Origin: Parus major
Lineage: Eukaryota; Chordata; Aves; Passeriformes; Paridae
Direction of reading: 5' to 3'
Assembly (NCBI RefSeq): GCF_001522545.3
Contig: NC_031776.1
Span: 37,533,957-37,597,956, forward strand
Length of the DNA: 64,000 bases
Part shown: in pieces, positions 25,357 through 39,030 of the stretch
Numbering within the stretch: the first letter of the stretch is position 1
Layout of the letters: every line of letters begins with the position of its first letter
The notes under the pieces: generated by a model
The model's input: the letters and a program-made list of their open reading frames with translations, nothing else
Told to the model about the DNA's origin: nothing
The model's database searches: none
Program-made: the position numbers and the translations under genes

Positions 25357-28300
25357 TCCTCAGGTACAGACCTCACCTATGAAGATGCTTCTGCTCGATG
25401 CCATACTCACCCAACACTAGTATCCCTGTAATGGCAACATCTCTCAAAAATTTGCCTTGTCATCACGATTTTTGTCAAAGAGGCCTCTCTTCTTAATTGC
25501 CTAACTTTACTCCAGAAAATTTTGTTCAGCCTTCTGTCAAGCTGATCTTTTACTCTGAATTCTTGGTTTTTTTTGTTATAGCCATTAATAACTTGTTTAG
25601 TTACAACCATATAGTAAATCTTTTGGAAGCCCTATCTGCTTAACTTTCAAGTATTGTGTCAACAATCTAAATTAACTGTTTCTGCAAATAAATTTGGACT
25701 GTTAAAATCCACCACTGCTGCCTTTTGTAACAAATAAAGAGAGCCATGTTCAGGAATTAGAAGAATTTTAATTTGGGGAGTAGTAATTAGTATCCACAGG
25801 AATTTCCTATCTAAAATGGCATCATTGCAACATGAAAAATCAAAAAACATCCCACCAAACAAAAGGACCAAACACCAGCACCACAACTGACAACAGAGGA
25901 AGAATTATTACCTGCCATTTTTTCCCAATCTTTTCAAGTTCTCCCTTCATCAACCTATTTGTTACAACCCCAGGTGCATGGAAATGCCATTTCTTTGTTT
26001 GGTCAGACAGGTTATTATTGCTTCGTAGTGAAGAGAGTATGTTCTGTAGGCTAAGGAATTGACTATACTCACAAGAACGTTAGAGATGATTAAGGATACA
26101 TTTTTATTATTATTCAGAGATTTGATATTTGTCATGTCTCAAAAAAGAATTAAGTATGGTTGGATAAACACACAAAGAAAATAAACTGGTATACTGAGTA
26201 GAAAGCTGTAACACTGAGTAGTTAGCTGTTGGTACTAATAGCTAGCATCAAAATTAAGTTTGTTGAAAGAAAGAGATCTACACCTGGCTATTGTTTCTCT
26301 TGTATTTTTTAATGGCTACAAGAAAACTCATCAAAAAGCATAAATCTATAAATTCCTCCTGTTTTTCTCCAAATGCATACTTACAGGAAGGAAATTCATG
26401 CATGTCAACTTGACCATTTATGGAGCATTTTTCTCATTTTTCCGAGTACGGCACTCTTTTCCTCAGCATTCATTCTGATGACTCCACAAAGCAAGAGTGT
26501 TCAGCTGCCTCCAACAGCAGTTCTCATTCTATGCTTCTAGGCCCAGGAAAAACTGCCCCACAGAGGACTTGTTTGTAGATAATAACTCCCAAATCATTAA
26601 GGAGAAAGGAACCCTTGTAACACTTGGAGTGTTCAGAAGTCAGGACAAATTTTTAACTCCAGCGATGCACCTGTATTCTTAATGGAATGGTATCTCCTTC
26701 CCAAGGTAAAGGACTTTTTTAAAAACAAGATTTCAGAAGTCAGAAAGTTAGCAGGTTTTGCTTTTCAAAGCCAAACACAGAGGTAATGTTTCATACCAAT
26801 TATATATTTCATCCCCTTATCCCCTGCAAAAGTGGAAGCTTCTTCTAGAAAGTTTCTACATCCTTCCAGTCACTGGAGGCTGGGAAAGTAGCACTCTCAG
26901 TATATCCCAGCAAAAAACGTTACCTCGTTAACAAAAGAAGGGTAAGCTTTTATTAAATGAAGGCTTTTTCACTAAAACCAGCTCAAGTTACAGAAGCTAG
27001 CAGTACACTGCTGCATTACAGGAAGTTTCACAATATCTGATTCTGCACTAAATATTAAATACTAGATAAAGCCTTCCTATTTCTGTCTGTTAATGCAAAT
27101 TACTTAATGACTTTCCTGGTTCTGCTTTTTATTTTTTTAATGGTTCAGAATGCTGCTCATGATTTTGAAATAGCAGGCTCTCATACCTCCCACCCTTACC
27201 TGCTCTCCTATCACTGCCTGCTCAGCAATATAATCACTAGAAAACTGCTCTTTTGAGCTTTACTTCACTTGATCCTTCCTGTTTAATAGATCTGTTCTCC
27301 TCATATTAACCTCTTGGCTCTTTGAATTTAGTAGCTGCTGATGGTGCTCTTGCCATTCTCATAAACACTGTATTAAGACATACTAGTGGCTGTCATAGCT
27401 TCTTCCACATTAAACAGAAAGCACTTCCGAAACCTGATCTTTTAAAATTTGATCTTACAAATAATTTTAACCAGCATGCAAGAATTATTGATTTAGACTT
27501 TTCTTTCCTACAGTCAGTGCAAATTTCACCTCTGCTAACTTTACAGTAAAGTTACATCTGGGATGAGAGCCAGAAGGTCGCTATTGAGACATCAGATTCC
27601 ACTGTATCACCCAGTCTAGTAAAACAAGAAAACTCATGTTCAGCACCTAGCAAAATATCACGTATTCTCTGACGGTGCAAAATGCTTTTCAAAGTTGCTA
27701 AGAACCAATTTTAGAATTAAACTCCCAGCACAAACTCTCAATTAATTTTAAATACTCTGTAAATTGTACAACAGACATCAAAAGTACTAAAAGGTATACA
27801 ACACTAAAATTACATGCTATCAAATTTGTATTTCAAGCCTACATACAAAGTAATCCAGAAAGAATGACAACAGTATTACGTCAATTGTTAAAGACGTTCT
27901 TAACAGCTAAACCTGAAGTCGCAAAAATAATTGCACCCATGGACTAAGAATCCATAAGTTTTAGCTGAGGCTGTACTGAATGTCTGGCTGAAATCACAAC
28001 CTGGATGAAGAATTTAGCACTAAGTCATTCAGTAAATAATATTTTCCTTTTACCCTGTATGAGTCATGCATCTCAGAACTATCAGAATGTTTACTGCTAC
28101 AGCCTACTTACTATGACCAGCGTGGTCAGTTCTGTGACATTGCTGTTCAGCCACCTGAAAACAACTGATGATCAACTGAGTCATCAAGTAACTTTTACAG
28201 GGAGAAAGACACATCCAAACAGAACACTAAAATTTATCCCAAAAAACTATGTGAGGCATTTCCGGCAAACTGAAAGCACTGCTTCCCGCTGCCAGCTATG

Positions 28301-31300
28301 AAGCCATTACAAGAACAGTTGAAGATGAATGTTATACAGTAACACTTGATTTGTTTGCAACCATCTGTTTAACTACACATACCAAATTTTGCCATACCTC
28401 TTTGATAAACACAGTAAGCACAGTGGGCCAAAGGAATCTGTCAAAATGCAAAATAATTCCCAAAAAATAATGGAAAATCTCAAATTTCTTTTAATGGAAT
28501 CAGAGTTTCATTCCATTAGCAATGCTCTCTAGTATGTGGATTTCAAATTCTCCTCATGCTATGAGAATTCAGAAGCATCTGTGTCAGTACACAATCCACA
28601 CATATTGCACTGAAAATTTAAAATTCAAAATAATTTTCAACACTTGCTTGGATTGTTTACTTCCCAGACTTTTTTTTCCCCCCTGGGTAGATCAAGTTTT
28701 CCTAAACACCTAGTTCTCACACAATGTATAGGACACCAGAAACAGTGCAACAGACGCAACATTTCCATTTCAGAAAAATGTTACTTGCTATAGTAGTAGA
28801 AATCCAATACCGTTGGGGTTTTCTGATATACATTTTTTCACTGAAGACATGTAAAGATTCAGTGAAATTTTACAGCGTGGTACTTAAAAAATATCTTCTG
28901 TAAGACTAAACACGGACTTGCTTTACAAAGCTTAGAGGTGCTCTCTTCAGCTACACTGACAACTTTAACTATGCAAATCAGCATCATTTGCCTATGTATG
29001 AAAATGCTAGAGTAAAATGGCATTTCAGGATTTTTCTTTGAGTTTGCCTTGATTGGAGATTTTAGGCTGAGCATTTTTCAGAAAACGAATGCACAGAAAA
29101 ACAGGTATTTTTACTCTAGATCCGCTTCTACAGCATCACACTGCTGGGAGCATAAAGTTCATCTGTCTCACAGTGGCACAAACAAGAAAGCACATTCATA
29201 AGTTTACACAAAAATTCAGTCATTTACATGAGCAAGAACTTCTTTCAGAGGCAAGCTAGCTAATTTAAATCTAGGGATGCAGCAGTTGAGTCAATAGCAG
29301 CCATAGTTTTTTTTTAATGCAATCTTAAACTACAACCTGTAAATGTGTGGGCATTAACGCCAACTGCTTTTTTTGTTTATTCTGGCCACCAATGTCAAGC
29401 TACACTCCCAGGCCTGCAAGGAAAGCAATAGGTATTCTCCCTTGACAAAGGAGAGCCACGAAGAAAACATTCCTCACAACAGTCAGTGACATCATCACGA
29501 ACCTATAAAGGAAGGGTATCATGTTTATTCTCTCAAGGGGAAATCTAAACATTGATGTTCTCCTTCTCTACCCTACTGCCATACTTTGATACCACCAAAA
29601 AACCCAACCTACTGGAACCAAAACAAGGGAGGAGACAGAAGATACCACACAGTAATTACACCACTTAAACAATGGGAGCAAAAAATATGAGAGAGGGGAA
29701 GCTTAAAGAAATATGCATTTTGTTACACTCTCAATCATCATGCTGGCTGAGTACAGCCCTGAACTGTCTGCCCAAAAGCAGAAAACAAAGTCATATTTCT
29801 TTTCTTAAGCTGGAAATGTGGCATTTCCTGCATTAACTGAAGCTCAAAGCTCAAGTACTTGCTCTCAGCTAATATTCTGCACATATGTTCTACTTCTGAC
29901 TACATACATTTCTGTGGCACTGCTAAATTTGGGGTTTGGGATCAGACCTAAAGGCACTGAACAGTCCCCCAAAACCTGAACTTTGGGACAAAGGTTAGTG
30001 GTTCAGCAGAGGGCAGTTAAAAAAGCTCTTCGGGTTCCTGCTTGCCAATAATGATAACCAGCTACTTAAGCACCCAGCAGACAGGGATACTGCACAGTCA
30101 CAGCTTCCTCAGCCTTGAGCCAAGTCATGAAATAGTTTTAAAAACAGGCTTTACTATGGTTCCCTAATTAAAAGCACACAGACTGGTTTTGGTCCCAGTG
30201 TCCAATGTAGGGATTCAGTAGCAAAGACACAATTTGGCATGAACTGAAGGAAATTCTACAACACCAACTTCTCTGTACAGTGAAAGAAAAATACTCTAAA
30301 GGACCAAAGAATGTTGTTTCAGAATAAATATGCTTTTTCTTGGCATAACTGTACACACACAAACATGAAAAGCTCAGGATTTACCATTTAAGTGTGCAAT
30401 ACTGGAAGTCCTTGAAACTTGTTTCTTCTTCCTTTCAGTACTCCCAGTTATTCTATTAAAGCCCTATAGAGAAATATTTTTTGTGGTTTATTTTTTAGAT
30501 TTGTTTTTAGAACCAATGTTTGTTTAGACATAAACAAAATCCTAATGCAATTTAAGAATAAAAGGCCAGAAACAGCCAGTATTCCACACTCAGTAACAAC
30601 GGAGAGAGGTGTAAGTTGAGTATTTAAAATAAAAAAAAACAGAAACAAAAAAATCAAGAGTGGTCGGTGAAGAATGGGACATTTAACATGGACAAGAGAG
30701 ATTTTACTGTTTATTTTCAAAATTCAATATTGACTATGCAACATTAATGTAACCTAATCAGGCTTCCCTGCATTATTTCCCTCACTGTGTAAAAGGTAAA
30801 GACAAAGGAAGCTTCCTGTGCTTAATATTAGCATATAAATGGAGCTAATTAAGGTTTACTTCAGTGGGAAGACAGGATGAGGTGAATTCCCACCTTTGTT
30901 ACTCTTATCAGTTTGCAAGTGGGTTTTTAAGCAAAACTAGAATAACTGGTTTACATTCCGACAATGGCATCTTCTCATTTAAATCGAAACTTAGTATCTG
31001 AAAGCACCACAGTATGCAGCAAAATAAAATTATGTTTTCAGAAAGCTATGAGGGAAGACATTTTCTATCTCGATGGCAATTTGCTTATTTCTCCAGTGCA
31101 AACATACCACAAAAGACGTGCCTGTCTTCTCAAAACTTAGTGCCCCTTTTAATTATATTGCAAACAAAGACTGAAAGAACACTGTTTTCAGATTATGTTC
31201 TTCCTGGTTTTCGTAATTCAGGACTCTGCTGTGAAAGTTTACTGTGACAGGAAAGCTAACAAAGTTGTAGCATTTATAAGAAACTGGGAAAGTGAGATTA

Positions 31301-32531
31301 GAGAGCTGTATTAATCCTTTTCATACTTAATATATTAATATAGGTAACCAGTAGTTCTTGAAAGCCCTATAGAAAGAACATTTGATAAAATGAGGGGCCT
31401 TTATTCCCTTAAACTTAGCTGAACATTTGAAAAAAACTGAAGTAAGTTTCTCTATGTAAGGCAAGATATACCATTTCTGGTAGTTTTAAAAGGCTTAGAA
31501 GAAAAGTCATCAATACCTACTAAACACTAGTACAAGTCAATGAATTTACTGAAAACCCCTTATACTGGAACAGTCAAAAGGAAGAAAATAGTCATGAGCC
31601 TAAACTACAGTTTTAGAAAAGTACTATGATTTTAAAAAACACATTTTTACAGTTTTTTAAAAGACTTATCTCCTCTGGTGAACTAATGTTAGAGAACCAA
31701 TCATTCAAAAAAACTGATTTAGAACATGATCTTTTGATCAACCAAAAAAAATCCCATAAAATGTTGGATCTGCCAAAGCAAAATCACCCCTTATGATTTT
31801 GAGAACTGGTAATTCAACAGGAGTTAAATGCCAACATATATTATCAACAGTATTGCATCTTCATATTTATACACTAGTCAGTATGATGAACATTTAAGCA
31901 ACAATTGCTTCCCCCAAGACTTTGCGTTCTGGGTTTAATTTCACTTAAAAGATTTATATAGTCGGGTTTTGCCTGCCTGCATTTCTCCCCCACCCCCTTC
32001 TACAAACCAGTGAACCAGTATGGAAAGAGAGCAGAACTGAAAACGACTTCTGGATCAAATTTACTTCCTTCCTATCCCACAATTCTTCTCATAATGGATC
32101 AAATACCACCTTCAAATTTGGTTTCATTCTCCAATCTTTACGTTTTTCAGCTTTTCAGCCTAAAATTTTTCTTAATCAGCTTGACCCCATTTGCTTGAAT
32201 CCTGCAATTGCTACGTTCTTTACACATTTTTCTTGGGAGCTTGCGGACCATGGGGCAAGAGTATGCAAGGAGGATGCAAGGTTGAAATTTTGCTAAACTA
32301 GAGCAATTTAAATTACTTCAAATCCTTGTATAAATCTCCAGATTACCCTCAGAATCCACGTGCATGTCCTCTTCACCTATTTTTAAAATATGCTTCTTGA
32401 ATATGAATAATCCTTCCAAAACAAAAGAGAAATAAACTGTATTCCAGACAAGGCCTTACCTAGACATTCCCAATGAAACAATCATGTAAGAGAATCACTC
32501 AAGTCCCTGCACAAAGCCTCCTATCTAGAGA

Positions 32532-32563
32532 CACATTTACCTCACATTTACCTCACATTTACC
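32532..32563. repeat. 11-base tandem repeat, three copies
   Basis: Unit ACATTTACCTC repeated almost three times without mismatches; the third copy ends ACCTT. Confidence 0.93.
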
Positions 32564-33349
32564 TTGCCACATGCTTCCCCCATGTGCAGAACCCTTCAGA
32601 GGATAAGCTCTTTACAGCTCTTCCTGCAGCTTCTAAACAGAAACAGCTCAAGTGAGGGAGCAGGATGTAGGATCCACCAAAAAATACCCCACACTAAACC
32701 ATCTTCAGTATGATCTAGTTATACCCTTTTTCATTTCTTCAAGATCTCCTTCTTTCTTCCAGTCATTTGCAATTGGACGTTCCTCATATTATTAAGTATT
32801 TGAAAAGGAGAACCACAAGCAGAACTTCTACTCCCCCCAAACCCCTTGTTTTCTCACACTATTGTTTTATCAGTCCTTAAAAAACTACCCACTCTTCACC
32901 CACATTAGACAAAATTCTAGAAGTGGCGGGAAAACTACAGCCTCTACCCACATTTTAACTTTGTACAAATAGAATGAAGATAAGAAATGTCAATTCAGTT
33001 TCACTGTATTAAGAAATCATCTTTTCAGCAGCAAATGGGAGTTGTCCATTTTTATGACAAATGTCCTAAGCACAAGAAGCCACATTTTTACACCGAATAT
33101 GGTAGCACTGCTTTATGAAAGTAGAAGCCACACACTTAGGTAAGTACCTGATTCTGCAGTGGACAGACTATACTTCTCTGCTGTCGAGGAAATACAGAAG
33201 TTAGTTAGCTGCTATAACAGTGCACACAGCAACTATGGATTTGCCCCAAAATGCCTGACTGAGGTTCACATATAGTTCCATCGTATTTTTTTATCCAAGC
33301 AGTTTGATCTATTCAGCTGGTGGCATCTCTCATATTCAGTCCTTGTGTA

Positions 33350-33605
33350 CAGAGATCCATCACACAGAACTGCTTAGGCTGGAAAAGCCGGCCAGGACTA
33401 CTGAGTCCAACTATTCCCCATTCACTGTCAAGGCCACTGCTAACCCACGTCCCCAGGTGCCATACCCATACAGTTTTTAAATGTCCCTGGGGACAGGGAC
33501 TCAGACATTATTGCCCTGAGTAGCCTGTGCCTTGGGTTTGAGAACCCTTTCCAGGGAATAAATTGTCCCCAATATCCAATCTAAGCCTTCCCTGGCACAA
33601 AACCG
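33350..33605 (-). mobile_element. CR1 LINE 3' fragment
   Basis: Diverged CR1 on minus. Landmarks are AACTGCTTAGGCTGGAAAAG, GTGCCATACCCATACAG and TCCCTGGGGACAGGGACTC, followed by CCTGAGTAGCCTGTGCC. The 76-base tail-side end at the left is worn. Confidence 0.8.
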
Positions 33606-34014
33606 TACAATCATATCAAAGTAAATATCTTCTAGACAGTCCTTATTATCCTCTGAATTGTCGTATTTCTTTAAGTCTCCATTAATTTGAACTTGCTTGC
33701 TTGACCATTTTTTAATATTTTAAAAATATTAGTAATTCCCCCACTAACGCAATTGTTCATTATTTGACCTCCAAATGCTGAAAAATCTCTGTATACACTC
33801 TGTGAAGAACAAAGACAATCCTCCTTTGAGCTTATTTCTGTTTCAGTGCAACAGACCACAAAACCACAGCAATCGATTGGAGGCTTTATTTAGTTCAGCA
33901 GTACTAAAAAACAAATTCAACTTTTAAGTCCTTTTTTGCATTCTTCAGGTAAAGCATGTCTGCAAAATATGCCACTTTTCTGCATAATTATACTCTCTCT
34001 GAAATAGATCAAGC

Positions 34015-34330
34015 AAAAAATCAAGAATGTTAAGAAAGCTGAGCTACGGGGGTTTATTCACATTGTTGACCATTCTGTGCAGCTGGACAAGGTGAGATTC
34101 TGACACTTGGCTACTCAGAAAAAAACATCACTGTGGAAGAAACAAAAGCTGCATGGATTGTCAAAAAGCTCTGTCAGCACATTGGACACACTTATGCCAC
34201 AAACCTTTCTGCATTAGGACCTTCCACCGTTACGATGGCTGAAAGCAATGATGTCAGCTATGACATGGTCTACATCGTAATTAGGTATTTTGATCAAGAT
34301 TCAAGACTTGTGAAAAAATGATCTTTTAGC
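34015..34330 (+). mobile_element. Possible hAT-type transposase remnant
   Basis: A 62-codon plus-strand frame (34133-34318) ends in TMAESNDVSYDMVYIVIRYF and continues DQDSRLVKK. The pattern T-x-x-(D/E)-(A/E)-SN-x(9-12)-(V/I)-x-RYFD is what I know from vertebrate hAT-like transposases and the host genes derived from them. An upstream EETKAAWIVKKL resembles the preceding conserved block. Stops surround it, so it is a fossil. A domesticated or processed copy is possible. Similarity is from memory, without a search. Confidence 0.42.
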
Positions 34331-34743
34331 AAAGCTTGCCCAAAAGTGCTGAAAGGCTTTTGCATCGCTTTAATTAGCTTTCATCGACTCCCACACTCTA
34401 CAGATATGACAGAATTTTTCTCTGACTCAGCACTTACAAGGATCAGCAAGCACACTTAGGATTAAAAAGCATGGCCATTCTACATAACCTCCCTATGTGT
34501 CACTTCTGTACATTTGAGAAACAAAAATTGTGTCAAGGATTCTCTAACAAGTGAGGACACATTGGTTAACAACTCTATCATGCCAGTAGAAAGTGACGAA
34601 AGAAACATGGCCGGTAAAAATTCAAAACTGCTCCTCTTCTTGTCGTCACCTTCACTGAAAAGAATTTTTTCTTCTAGCAAAGTGCCATTTCATCCATTAA
34701 CATCCATTTTGAGCTAAAGAACAAGAGAAAGTCTGAAAATTAC

Positions 34744-34971
34744 CACACTGGCAGGACTTGATCCTTTCTTTGAAGACTGACTACTACCTCGAGACTGCAT
34801 ATTTGCTCTGCAATGTTGGAAGCTCTTGCAGACAAGAGGGGAGCAGCAAGACATGGCTTCAGCATTCACATAGCTAGCTGCTCCAGACTGCCAAAATGAC
34901 ACAGTAACTGTTTTGCGTAGTGCCTCAGCCACAGACAAAACTTCACTGCATTGTACTTGCTTCAGAGAATC
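34744..34971 (-). other. Open 76-codon segment with splice-like ends, minus strand
   Basis: It starts after GCTGTCTAG| and stays open in phase 0 for 76 codons. The second half has a Ser/Lys/Gln-rich run (SRGSSQSSKKGSSPAS). The downstream donor (GTG|GTAATT) is weak. A stronger acceptor 75 bases upstream would put a stop in this frame. No homologue was recognised. Confidence 0.2.
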
Positions 34972-35799
34972 CTAGACAGCATTATAACAGCAATAATCAC
35001 AGACACAAACATAGCTGAGCAAAAGACAGAGAAAGCAAGAATAAAAAAATCAGACAAAGTAACGCTATTAGAAAGTTTCAAAAGCCTTTTTTTTTTTTTT
35101 AAATTAATAGATTAAGTTACTTAAGAACAAAAATGCAATGCAACCATAAAGTCTCACAGAAATTAAGTGAAACCATTAGGATGAAGATAAAATTATTTGT
35201 ATTCTTCATCATCAAGTTCTTTAATATTTTGGAAATTCTCTCCACTGATACAAGTACTTTTGTTAGGCATGTGTTTAGTCACACAGGCAGCACACAGTTG
35301 AATGTCAGTAAGTCACTTCTATTAAGTCTCCCAGCACAGAAGTCTGGTTAAAAAACAGTTACAAAAGGTGTGAAATACAGGTTTGATTCACAATTAGATT
35401 ATATCAAGTACACAAGCTAATAGGAGTCCTACTCTGAAAACTGTAACAAGAAGGTAACACTTTCCATATAAAGATATTATTTCCAGGTCCTTAAAAAAAA
35501 AAAAGTTTGATCTCCAAATCTTTGAGATGCTCTGATGCGACAAATAGTAAACATCTTGTACCTTCTCCAATAAAAGCAATTACCAGCTGCAAGCTAAAGC
35601 ATTTCAACCAAATGAAATTGGTAATTAACTGGTTATCAAGCACAGCTGCATTTAAACAGCCTTTGTATCAGATTTTCTGTCTTTTTACTCCCACATCAGT
35701 CACAGAAACATTGCCCTGCCTGTATACAAAACCAATTAATCCAACTTGCAAAAATATATTTTCAAAAATGTATGAGAATATATATATGTGTATATATAG

Positions 35800-35985
35800 G
35801 GACACCTTCCACCACTCCAGGTTGCTCCAAGCCCGGTCCAACCTGGCCTTGGACACCTCCAGGGATGAGGCAGCCACAGCTTCTCTGAGCACCATGTGCA
35901 AGGACCTCAGCACCCACATGGGGAAGAATTCCTTCCCAATATCTCGTCTAAACCTGCCCTACCAATTACCTGGCATTTAGAGCCC
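35800..35985 (-). mobile_element. CR1 LINE fragment abutting an AT/GT microsatellite
   Basis: GGGACACCTTCCACCACTCC, CAACCTGGCCTTGGACACC and GAATTCCTTCCCAATATC are standard CR1 3' sequence on minus. It begins directly at a (TA/TG) tract (35777-35799) where the CR1 tail would be. Confidence 0.88.
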
Positions 35986-37430
35986 AAGATACCACGACAG
36001 AAAAAGACTCCTCATACTGTGTGACACTGGAGGGTTAATTTAAACCTAATGCAGAAGCAGCATTTTTGAGGCAGAAACACAGGTACTGTTGACAGTTATT
36101 TGTAATGATTCTCTTGATGAACTACATATACATAAAAGAATTTTTCAAAGTATACAAGAAACCACATAACCTGAAGCAGGTAGAACATAATGTATTTTCA
36201 TAAAGCAGAACTCACGAATTAAAATCTGGGGAAAAATAATCCTAAGCAATGTACTGGAAGGCTTATTTGGCAGAGAAGTTGTGCTGAAACCGCCACAGAA
36301 GTACTGGACGCTGAGAACAAATCCATTTCCAGAAGAACAACTTAGATAATACCAGGATCAAACCATTTACTACATATCATTACTTGTATTTTATAGGTGC
36401 ATCAGATAAAACAGGAACCAATTTAACAAATAAGAGCATTTTAGCAACAGAGACAGCTTCTACCAATAAAATACACATTAAGGAAAAACAATACTACAAT
36501 TATAATTCAGTATTGCCCAAGACTGCAGTACCTTCCTTATGCATATGGGTAACACTTTTAGGCACTGGAATATTCTCACAGGGACCTACAGTTGCCCTGT
36601 GAAAAACTAAACATAAAATACAATATAAACATACCAACGTAATACAATATTCAAAGACACACACCACTCCCTTGCAGCAGGGCAAACCCCTACAATTTTA
36701 GGTTCTCACTCTTTCTCCCAAGACAACAATCAGGCTCCTGCATTGGCAGCTGTCATACAAAACAACCACAGAAACACATATTTCACATATTGCATAGTCC
36801 TTAGCAATACCACATTCCCTCTTCTGCATTTCCCAATTCATACTCCTCCGTTCTGCTCTTGAGAACCAGTCTGATTTCATGCTCCAACAGAAGAAGCACA
36901 TATTGAATCTGACTTACATAGCCTTGTACTGAAAGATGCCAATAACAAATATCCAGTAGTATAACTAGCACAATACATAAGGAAAATAGATCAGGATTCA
37001 AAGAAGCTGTGATAATAAAATACCTCGTATCTCATTCAAGTATTGTATCTCGATTTTACAGTGCTTAATAAAATATTTTATTTACATTAAAGATCTTGTA
37101 GTCATCTTTATCGGCTTACATAACCATTACATTTAGATTGGAACGCTTCTCTTATTAATCATGATAAAACTTACAAGCTAATGAATCATACATATTTCCT
37201 AGTTACATGTCTAGTACTAGGCAGCATTACTTTTCAAAACAACCGTGAAAAAATTTTAAAAAGGGGGGTTTTATTATAAACAGGGGGTTTTCTGTTTAAT
37301 TTTTAACATTTGTTAAATTTAAGTTTACTGCCTTACAAAACATGGCAGTGAAGCTGATACGCTAACTTTAAACACTGCAAAGACAAAAGGGAAACACAGG
37401 TTTTCGTAATTTCAAAAAACACAGTATGCT

Positions 37431-37479
37431 TATATATATGTATATATATCTCTATATATACATATACATATATATATAG
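37431..37479. repeat. TA-rich microsatellite
   Basis: Alternating TA with CA/TC interruptions, nearly self-complementary, so able to extrude as a cruciform. Confidence 0.95.
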
Positions 37480-38584
37480 CCACTTTGTCTTGCTATTTGC
37501 AGAAATGTTATTAAAAGGCAGAATTATAACCATTTTAAAAAACCCAAAACAACTAGCGAACAGATTTTATCAAATTAATACAGTAACTTTAATATATTAC
37601 TCCTCTGGAACAACTGAAGGCATTAAATAGGTCCATGTGCAAATAATCGTATCACGGCAATAAAAACATCCTGTATCACAAAAAACCCCAACAGTACTAA
37701 TGGACATCTTTTGTTGCTTATCCCTAAATCATCAGGGGAAGACATGAGCTACCTATCAGGCATATATAGTTGATTTATCAGACCACATGGCAAGTATAAG
37801 CATGTTATCTGAAAAAAACAAACAATCCACACCAGTGGTAAAGCCTATTCCACAGACTTTTCTAAATACAGAAAAAAACCCGCTACAGAAGGTTTATTTC
37901 CCTGAAAGGCAAAGCAAATCCTTCAACAGAGACTACCACTAAAAATTCTGGAATAGTGAAGTTGTGTTGCTCCCTGCAAGCATGCAAAACATAGTTGACA
38001 GAATGAAGCTACATATAGAAATATTGTGTATTTTGTTTAGGAATGGATAAATTTGAACAGAAATAACTTGCTCTTCAGGGAAAAAGCAAAGGAGCCAATT
38101 TACTAAAAGAAAAATCAACCCTTCTCTCCCTCAGGTTCTGGTTAAGGGAGAATTTGACAGTGTAAATATATGAACTAATCCATCAAAGGCAGAACTGGAG
38201 AACTTCCTACTAAGCTTATACTAAAACAATTTTTAAAAAACAACCCTTATTATTATTCTGAGGAAAAGTAGCAAAGAACAGAAGATTAACCAATCATACT
38301 TTGGGTTCCCTGTGCTCACACAGTTCAGCATGAAGTTCCTAAAAATACCTGTGTGAACATTCTTTCTTAACATGATATAACAGCAGCACAAAAAACCCCA
38401 TTTTGTACTTGACATATTTGTTTTCCTTCAGGCACCCTTGTATCAAGTCCTCCTGTCTCAGGACACTGTGGACTAAATGTCAAAACAATATAAACTGAGA
38501 AATTACAGAACAACAAAAAGTTATACTTTTAAAGATCACACTGGATCTTTAGAACTTAATCCTCACACATTTTATTTCAATGAA

Positions 38585-38681
38585 TCTAAAATTCTCTCAG
38601 AATTTTAGAGTTTTATGAGTTTTGTGAGTTTTTTACAAATTTTATCATTTGTATGATAAAATTCTCTCAGAATTTTAGAGT
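38585..38681. repeat. 70-base-spaced direct repeat of a hairpin
   Basis: An identical 25-base unit occurs at 38587-38611 and 38657-38681. The first copy is an inverted repeat with 9-base arms (TCTAAAATT / AATTTTAGA) and loop CTCTCAG; the second has slightly shorter arms. Confidence 0.9.
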
Positions 38682-38811
38682 CTTAATTCAAGACTCTAGC
38701 AATATGCTACACTTCTGGTCAAAACTCATGACTCTGCATGCTCTCCTAATATCATTTTGACACAAAGTAAGTTTAAACGGTTCACCAAAATATCCTGAAA
38801 TATAGAACAAG

Positions 38812-39030
38812 TGACACACAGAGTCACAGCATGGTTGAGATTGAAAGGGAGACCGTCTTGTCAAAGCCTTTGCTCAAGTAGTCAATTAGAATCAGTTGTC
38901 CGGGACTGTGTCCAGATGACTTTGGTGTATCACCAAGGGTGAAGACTTTACAAGCTCTCAGGACAACCCATGTCAGTGCACAGACATCCTCATGAACAAA
39001 AAGAGTTTCCTGATGTTTGGGGGAAACCTC
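38812..39030 (-). mobile_element. CR1 LINE, 3' half of a split element
   Basis: The left end (GAGTCACAGCATGGTTGAG) is a diverged inverted CR1 tail. It runs to GGGGAAACCTC at 39030, where a different sequence begins. The element resumes at about 39489. Confidence 0.8.

Larger units (their letters stand above)
24593..33349. other. Intron-like block without recognised features
   Basis: No repeat or protein identified apart from a homopolymer cluster at 25.3 kb and the short tandem repeat at 32.53 kb. One consensus minus donor at 27197 (GAGCAG|GTAAGG) lacks a good acceptor. Confidence 0.6.

Noticed and set aside
27197..27234. Minus exon candidate DYIAEQAVIGEQ
   Set aside because: Strong donor, but the upstream acceptor lacks a pyrimidine tract and the segment is only 37 bases.
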